In this document: positions 11,801-20,772 of the stretch, piece by piece | Numbering within the stretch: position 1 is the first letter of the stretch | How the letters are laid out: every line of letters starts with the position of its first letter | Assembly (NCBI GenBank): GCA_018857735.1 | Contig: JABMCL010000667.1 | Span: 115,001-179,000 of the forward strand | Reading direction: 5' to 3' | DNA length: 64,000 nucleotides | Origin: Alviniconcha marisindica | Lineage: Eukaryota; Mollusca; Gastropoda; Provannidae | Position numbers and translations under genes: made by a program | The notes under the pieces: model-generated | Told to the model about the DNA's origin: nothing | The model's database searches: none | What the model saw: only the letters and a program-made list of their open reading frames with translations

Positions 11801-14667
11801 CAGGTTTCTTTCTGTTAAGACCTTAAGTCATAAAGAGCTGGCCTCCAACTCCTAACACCAGTTTGGAAGAGGCTTGCTCCATTATCACTCCTTTTGCTGT
11901 TGATCAATGTCAGCGACCATGAGTGAGTTATCTCGGGGTGATGTGAATGACCATGTAGCTGCAATCTGTTAACCTTGATAGTATGACCCAGCAAAGTCCT
12001 GCTCTTGCATACTTGAGCAGTCTTGTCTTATCTCTGGGATTAATCGCTTGATGTCAGTTTCACCTTCACTGGTACTGATGATTGACTGAAATGAGTTAAA
12101 AGAGATGAAAATCATTGGAACTATTTGGATAAACTAGGGAATAGACTACAATAGGGAACTGTAACTGACTGGTAGGAGGGATGTTGCAGTTAGACTGTTC
12201 ATTGTACAAGGCTAATGGTGAAGATAATATGACAATGTTTCTACCATCCTTTAGAAGTATTATACTTTCAAGGACCAAACTTTGGCGATGGAGCAGTGGG
12301 TGAATTTTCTTCTCCAGGGTCAATTTTTTGTGCTGACTCATATTTCGGTATTCATTCCACACCTGTGTTACTGCAGTAGCCAGTAAAAGATTCCGGTCAT
12401 TCTGCCAGAAAGAGAGAATTTGAAATTACTTGCATGGGACTGAGAGGTGTGATGATAACAGGCAGCTGGGAAAGTCAGTTCCAAGGACTAACAGAATGTT
12501 CTTCCCTGCTGGCAGTGGGTGTGTTTGCCCGGGGCGGCAGTGGATGTGCATTCACTCTTCCTGTGTATACCCACTTCTTCAGGGACAGGGATGCCCTTCA
12601 TGGTAAAGGTGCCAAGAGAACCAGGTCTGCAGAATCTGAAGTGTGATTTTCTGGCTGGGCGTTGTTCATGGCGGAACTGGTCTGTTCCTGTACCAGTTAG
12701 CATCCTAATGCCCTTGAAAACACAGGCAGAACAAGAGACCTGAAGAGCCAGTTCTGAAGAATGCAAAATTATTGTGGTTTCCAAGCTGGGCGTTGTTTGT
12801 GGCAGCACCGGGTCCATTCCTGTCCCAGTTACTGTGTTAGTAGATCATCTGTGTCCTTGAGAACAGACACCTAGAGAGCCAGTTCGGAAGAATACAAAAT
12901 GTGATTTCAGCAGTTCATCTGGATGTTGTTCTCGGCAGCATTGGATGTGCAGGGTCTGTTTCTGTTCTGGTCACTGTTTTTTTCATGATGGCAATAGACA
13001 CCCTGACATTGTTGACTGCCAGTTTTAAAGACTGAATTCAACATGATGACAAAAGACACTGACACTGGTGACCGCCAGTTTTGAAGACTGAATCCAACAT
13101 GATGACGAAAGACACGGACACTGTTGACCGCCAGTTTTAAAGACTGAATTCAACATGATGACGAAAGACACGGACACTGTTGACTGCCAGTTTTGAAGTC
13201 TGAATTCAACATGATGACGAAAGACACAGACTCTGTTGACAGCCAGTTTTAAAGACCGAATTCAACATGATGACAAAAGACAGTGACTCTGTTGACAGCC
13301 AGGTTTAAAGACAATTCAGCATGATGACAACAGACATTGACACTGTTGACAGCCAGTTTTGAAGACTGAATTCATCATGATGACAAAAGGCATCCTGACA
13401 GTTTTGACAGCCAGTTTTGACAGCCAGTTTTAAAGACTGAATTCATTATGATGACAAAAGACACCCTGATGCTGTCAACAGCCGGTTCTGAAGACTGAAT
13501 TCAACATGATAACACTGTTGACAGCCAGTTTTCAAGACTGAATTCAACCTGTGCTTTCAGCTGCCAGCCTGGGCATTGCTTCTGGCAGCACTGGGCCTGT
13601 TTCTGTACCAGTCGCTGGATGCAATTGATGGGAAACAGGCCAGGAGAACAAAATCCAACACGCCTCTGGGGGAGCTCTTTGACCATGGCTGTGACTCCGT
13701 CTCCATGGGTGAGGCATGGGTTGTTAGATGATGATAATAATAATGATAGGTCAGTCTTACACAGCACCATTCTCAAACCTGTGGGTCAGGCATGGGTTGT
13801 TAGATGATGATAATAATAACGATAGGTCAGTCTTACACAGCACCGTTCTCAAACCTATGGGTCAGGCATGGGTTGTTAGATGATGATAATAATAACGATA
13901 GGTCAGTCTTACACAGCACCATTCTCAGACCTGTGGGTCAGGCATGGGTTGTTAGATGATGATAATAATAATGATAGATCAGTCTTACACAACACCGTTC
14001 TGAAACCTATGGGTTGTTAGATGATAATAATAATGATAGATAAGTCTTACGCAGCACCGTTCTCAAACCTATGGGTCAGGCATGGGTTGTTAGATGATGA
14101 TAATAATAATGATAGATCAGTCTTACACAGCACTGTTCTCAAACCTATGGGTTGTTAGATGATAATAATAACCATAGATCAGTCTTACACAGCACCGTTC
14201 TCAAACCTATGGGTCAGGCATGGGTTGTTAGATGATGATAATAATAATGATAGATCAGTCTTACACAGCACTGTTCTCAAACCTATGGGTTGTTAGATGA
14301 TAATAATAACCATAGATCAGTCTTACACAGCACCGTTCTCAAACCTATGGGTGAGGCATGGGTTGTTAGATGATGATAATAATAATGATAGATCAGTCTT
14401 ACACAGCACCGTTCTCAAACCTATGGGTCATGCATGGGTTGTTAGATGATAATGATAGGTCATTCTTATACAGCACCATTCTCAAACCTGAGTTAAACTC
14501 ACTGTGCTGTACAAACAACTCATGGACACAGCAACAACAAAAATCACGTTTTCATTCATTTCAACAACAGGAAACCTTGAGAATCATATTCTACCACAAA
14601 GATATTGGTATCACATAGCAGACAATAATATTGTGTGTATATATATATATATATATGTGTGTTACAT

Positions 14668-14714
<47 letters not shown>

Positions 14715-17700
14715 CACACACACACGCACACACACACACACACACACACAGCTGGAAACTTGGATGTGTATTAGCTCTTTTGTGATTAGTGTAAATAGTA
14801 TTACTTCAAACTGATTGCTGGACAAATTTAGTGATTAACCTGTGAGAGAATGATTGTAAATTAGTTCTGTGCATGAACTTGCCATTATTGGTGAATAGGT
14901 GATATAGCTGCTTGCTGCAATTTCCCGTAATGGGATGAATAAAGTATTCTGTGTTGTAAATCAGTTCTGTGTCAGTGTGTGTGAGCATCCATTCGTATTG
15001 TATATTAGTTCTTTGTATGAGGATCCATATACTGTGTATTACTGTTAGTTCGCTGTGAGGTTCCATATTACTGTGTATCAGTTCTTCTTCTTTCATTTAA
15101 GGGCCCACAATCAACATGTCAGTTGTTCTGGCACCTATAACTGGGAATGGTCGCTGTTGTACTGGTCCAGAAGGAAAAAAATCAGGAATGGGTGGGGTGG
15201 GGGGGGGGGGATACTGTAGGTAACTGTTCAGTTTGATACCCTTGACACAAAAGCATCAAGGGTGGGGGCCTCCACCACTTCCATGAGTAATGAGTTCCAG
15301 TGCCTGATGGTTTTTGGGAGGAAGGAACTCTGTGTGAGGATCCATAGTACTGTATATCAGTTCTCTGTGTAAGGATCCATAGTACTGTGAAGACAGGGGG
15401 AGGATCAGGCAGAGTGACGGAGGCAGGGACAGATATGATAGACACACTGACCAGCAGGTAGGCAGGTCAATGGAGCACTTGGCTCCAAAAACCTTCATTA
15501 AAACAACCATCCATTTTATGATAGGTTAATAATCCCAGTGTTTTCAGTTCTGGTGTGTGTTGTGTGCAGTCTTTGTGACTCTTGGTGTCACCTTGGTGTT
15601 AAACATGGGACTGGAGACCAATGTGCTGATGTTTGAGAACCTCACTGCCCACTTCCTCTTTTACTGCGCACACTGGCAGACCTATGTCTCTGGAACACTC
15701 AAGTTTGGCTTGTGAGTATATTTCTGGGACTCTCAAGTTTGGCAAGTGAGTATACAATATATATTATCTCAGGAACACTCATGTTTGGCAGCGAGTTTGA
15801 GTTTGTCTCTAGAATGCTAAAAATTGGCGAATGAGTATGTCTCTGGAATGTTCATGTTTGGCAAGTGAGTATGCCTGGGACTGGGAGTGCTCACGTTTGG
15901 CAAGTGAATTTGTCTCTGGAATGCTCAAGTTTGGCAAGTACGTCTCTGAAATGCTCAAGTTTGGCAAGTGAGCATGGCTCAGAAACACTCAAGTTTGGCA
16001 CATGAGTGAGTGGAACTCTTGAATGTTCAAGTTTGGCAAGTGACTATTATTTTGTTGCCCATGATGTAGTAAACCTTATGTATTTTTTATGGTTGATGCT
16101 GTTAGTACCCATCCCCACTAATGGGGTGTTCCACACTCCGAGCATCGCTTTCCAGCACCTTCCTCCAAACTCTGCCAGATTTAGTTACGCCACTGAAGGG
16201 GCACTCTTTATCTTCGTGCAGCTGTCCACTGACGCAGTCAGCGCCCTCCAAAAGGTTTGGGTACTGATAAGACTGGAAGCAACCAAGCGCCCTAGCACAC
16301 ACGTAAACATGAGACGCATCCACCCCGGGAAAAAAAAAGAAGGGTCTGTCTCGATTCAAACGATTTTGGTTTTATTTGAGCTGGCGTAAGCAACATGGTC
16401 AGTTATAAAGTGAACATCTGATATAATCTGAGTTGTTTGTCACAAACTTACTATTGTTTTAGCACCAACAAAAAACTGCTTGTTAGCTGACGGTTTTCTT
16501 GGACCTATGGCGTAACTAAATACGGCAGTGGTTGAAGGGAGGATATGGTAAACCAGTGCTTGGAGTTTGGGGGTGTTCAAGACCTTTCAAAGCCTGTTTT
16601 GCCCGAGACGGGTGGCCTTTTTTGATTTCGATTTTCTGTGGCAATTCTTGTTTTCGTTTAGCTTTGTGTACAGTTCATTTTGATAATGGAACATAATGTT
16701 TTGGTTTATGTAATTTTTGATTTTCATCATTTCCTGAGTGTTATCTGCTTACAGAATTGACGTGACAGAAGGGCAAATGTCGGTGATATTGGTGTATCTG
16801 GGGACAGCGCTGTTTGGGTCTGGAATATGGCAGCTCAGGGTATGTCTTAGCTGCTGAAGACTTAGATACTAAACTTGGTATTTGCTACCAAACTTGTTAG
16901 ATTAGTGTATATATCACTAGGTGAAGTGTCATGTAGAAAGGTTAGTTTGCGGTTATCGCCCTGATATAACTGCACTGGTTGATGGGGTGTAAAATACCAA
17001 GTTGACGTCAGAGGGTTTAAATTTTTAAAGATTATTTTTTTTCAGGGCATTTTGTATTCTTGTGAACTTTTATACCAGATTTGATATACCGGTGTGTCAT
17101 TACAGACAGAAAAGACTGCACAACTGTTGGCAAGGACAAAGTCATAGAGTTTGAATCCATGAATGAATGTGTAATCTTTCTGACCTGCTGACTTAATTAA
17201 AAAATTATAACCAAACTTGACATGCTGGTATATCATTCATAGACAAAATATCATTTGAACATTTTTGGTTTCTGTCTTCAAGATCAGGGTCACAGTGAGG
17301 TATCCTCTGGAAATGATTGTTGTATAAAAATAAATATATATCTGAACTGCTGAACCTTTTGCGTTGAAGCTTGGTAAACTGGTTCTCAAGATTACCAGTA
17401 AGATTTCAAGAGCGGATTGCTATGTGAAGGTGGCGTCAAGGGTTTCAGCCCTTAAAAGGAATGTGCCCATGCATCCTGTCTTTTAAACAGCTGAACCTTT
17501 TGTGGCCATACTTGATTTGTTGTGCATCAGTGCCAGGCAAATATATTACAGTTTTGTCTCTATGCTTTTTAAGGTCAAGGTCATAGGGAGGGACTGTGAC
17601 ATAGTGTTTGTTGGTGCAGCATCTGATAAGCTTCAGAACTGTTTGCAGGTCATTCTGTGCATCCTGGTTCATGGTGGTTCATTATTAGTGTATTACCACA

Positions 17701-17934
17701 GAGATGGGGGGAGGGGGGGGGTGATGGTGATGGGGAAGGGGCAGTATTGCTGGTTTGTTTTTGTTGTTGTTTTTCTCACCCATTTAGATGAGCAACAAGC
17801 TTGTATTTTCTGCTTTTTTAATTAAACTACCATTATTTATTTCCAAGCATTGGTAAAACTTGCTTACCAAATAAAGTAAAATCCCCCGAAATTTCCAGTG
17901 TTTGTGTGTGTGCATACTGTATACCCCATCACAC

Positions 17935-18016
<82 letters not shown>

Positions 18017-20701
18017 GACACACACACACACACACACATTGCTAATGTCTAATACATGTAAGTAGTGTAGACAGGACTGACTGTGATATATATTTAGATT
18101 TGTAGATTTCTTTGAGTGCTCATGATGTTTTTAAGTGCATTACAAATGTACATTATTACTAAACCTTTGGTATTATCACAGAGCCTGCTACTGTTAGCAT
18201 GTGCATACAGGCAGTCTAACTAGTTGAGTACTGATGCATAATGTACACAGCAGTTAAACTTCCCATGGTCTGTGCTGTCTTGCAGGGTTTACAAAACATT
18301 TTTCAAGAGGTGCTTTAGGCTTCATTTTACTGTTACCTGACAGAAACATCCTGTCAACAGGTGCCGGTGCTTGGTGTACAACTGAAGATGCTACCTGTTG
18401 CATTCAGCATCTTCGGCTTCTTGCTTCAGCTGAAGTCAAACTTTACCGTCATCTTTATGGAAGGGGGCATTGGCAAAAATAAATCCACTGTTGCTGTAAG
18501 TACACTGGTTTGCCTGAACTGTTGGATAATTTTTTTGCCTATCACTGTATCAGTCCGTGAATATTGTTGTACATATAGTTTGGTTGTGTGTGTGTGTGTG
18601 TGCGTGCATGTGTGTGTGCGCGCACACGCGCGCATGTGTGTGTGTGTGCATGTGAGTTTGATTATGGATTTATGCTCAAATTATTTGATAAACTGGCAAG
18701 GCACGTTCGAAAAAAAGAAAGAAAACATTGTGTCCAAGAATGGTAAGTAAGTAAGTAACTTGGTGTTTTATGCCCAGTCGACCATTGCAGTTATATCAGG
18801 GTGAATCCAAGAATGGTAATTTGGAACATTTTACGATTGGTTCAGTAATACTACTAACACAGTAACAACATCCATCCTCATGTATTGAAACGTGCCTATC
18901 TGTCTGCACCCTGGCAACCAACAGCAACAAGCTGTTATCTTTGTGAAGTTCTAGAGACTTGCAGCAGGGAAGTAAGGAGCTGTCATGCAGCATGGCAGAT
19001 CCAGGTGACCGTGGTATCCCCTCTGGTACACAGAAGATGATTGGGAAACAGAGGAGTGTACAGCCAGGTGGGAAGTCCTGGTGAGTGCTCACTTGTATGC
19101 AGACAAGACAGATGGTTTGGGAACAGAGGAGTGTACAGCCAGGTGACAAGTCCTAGTGAGGTGTTCACTTGTACACAGACAGACAATTTGGGAACAGAGG
19201 AGTGTACAGCCAGGTGACAAGTCCGAGTGAGGTGTTCACTTGTACGCAGATGATTTGGGAACAGAGGAGTGTACAGCCAGGTGACAAGTCCTAGTGAGGT
19301 GTTCACTTGTACACAGACAGACAATTTGGGAACAGAGGAGTGTACAGCCAGGTGACAAGTCCTAGTGAGGTGTTCACTTGTACGCAGATGATTTGGGAAC
19401 AGAGGAGTGTACAGCTAGGTGACAAGTCCTAGTGAGGTGTTCACTTGTACACAGATGATTTGGGAACAGAGGACAGCTAGGTGACAAGTCCTAGTGAGGT
19501 GCTTACTTGTACACAGACAAATGGTTTGGGAGCAGAGGAGTGTACAGCCAGGTGACAGGTCCTAGTGAGGTGTTCACTTGTACACAGACAAATGGTTTGG
19601 GAGCAGAGGAGTGTACAGCCAGGTGACAGGTCCTGGTGAGGTGTTCACTTGTACACAGACAAATGGTTTGGGAGCAGAGGAGTGTACAGCCAGGTGACAG
19701 GTCCTAGTGAGGTGTTCACTTGTACACAGACAAATGGTTTGGGAGCAGAGGAGTGTACAGCCAGGTGACAAGTCCTCGTGAGATGCCCCTTGTACACAGA
19801 CAGATGATTGAGGAACAGAGGAAAAGTACAGCCAGGTGATAAGTCCTGGTGAGATGCCCACAGGCACAGAAACAGCTGCCTGTAGAACAAAGGTAATGCA
19901 AAGGCCAAAGCTCCTGTCATTTCAGTTACATGGCTGAACACGAGTGCCCTGGAACGTGGTAAAAGCATTTGCCCAAATGGCAGAGATGCATTGTGTTAAC
20001 CCATTCGCTGCCCCCAGGACATCATATGATGTCACTGACAGATGTTTTCCATCTACTTATAAGTATTGGCAGTCGTAATGAAGACTTCATGCTTGACTAG
20101 TTTAAGTTTGGACATATTCTCACGCCATACAAAGTTACTCAAGCAGATATTTTGGTCTGTTCAGCCTTTTCTGGAGAGTGATCTCGGGGAGGAAACTGCA
20201 CCAGTAATACAGTTTGTTGGCAGTGAAAGGGTTAAATACCATGTGCACGAAAGCTATTACATTCACACAGACCTTACCCTGTTTTACCCATCAGAGTTAG
20301 GTATTGTGAAGGGAAGCACAGACAAGAAAAGAACAGACACCCTGGGCGCTCTCGCAAATCACGAAACAAAGAGACTAACTGACAGAGGTGAAATGACTGC
20401 TGAGTGACTACGTTGTTTCATGTTGTGTGTTTCAGGGTACAAGCACAATATTCCCACTGTTTCCTATGGCCATGGTCATGGGTGCCGCTATCATGGTCGC
20501 GTTGAAGTCACCATCACATGTCTTTGAAAACCATCCCTGTCTCTACCTTTTAGCCTTTGGCATTCTTATAGCCAAGGTCACAAACAGACTGGTGGTAAGT
20601 GTGTGTTTGTGTGAGACTATGTGTGTATGTGTGTGACTGTGTGTGCTTGTGTGTGTGTAGGTGTGTGTGTGTGTTAAAGTGAGAGAGGGAGAGACTGTGT
20701 T

Positions 20702-20772
<71 letters not shown>

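Noticed and set aside
16006..16389. Overlapping 127- and 85-codon ORFs on opposite strands
   Set aside because: Within a CEPT1 intron, no conserved motif seen, and the two frames conflict.
19010..19870. Junction-derived array in CEPT1 intron 5
   Set aside because: The unit shows no similarity to exons 5 or 6 and lies more than 500 bp from both.
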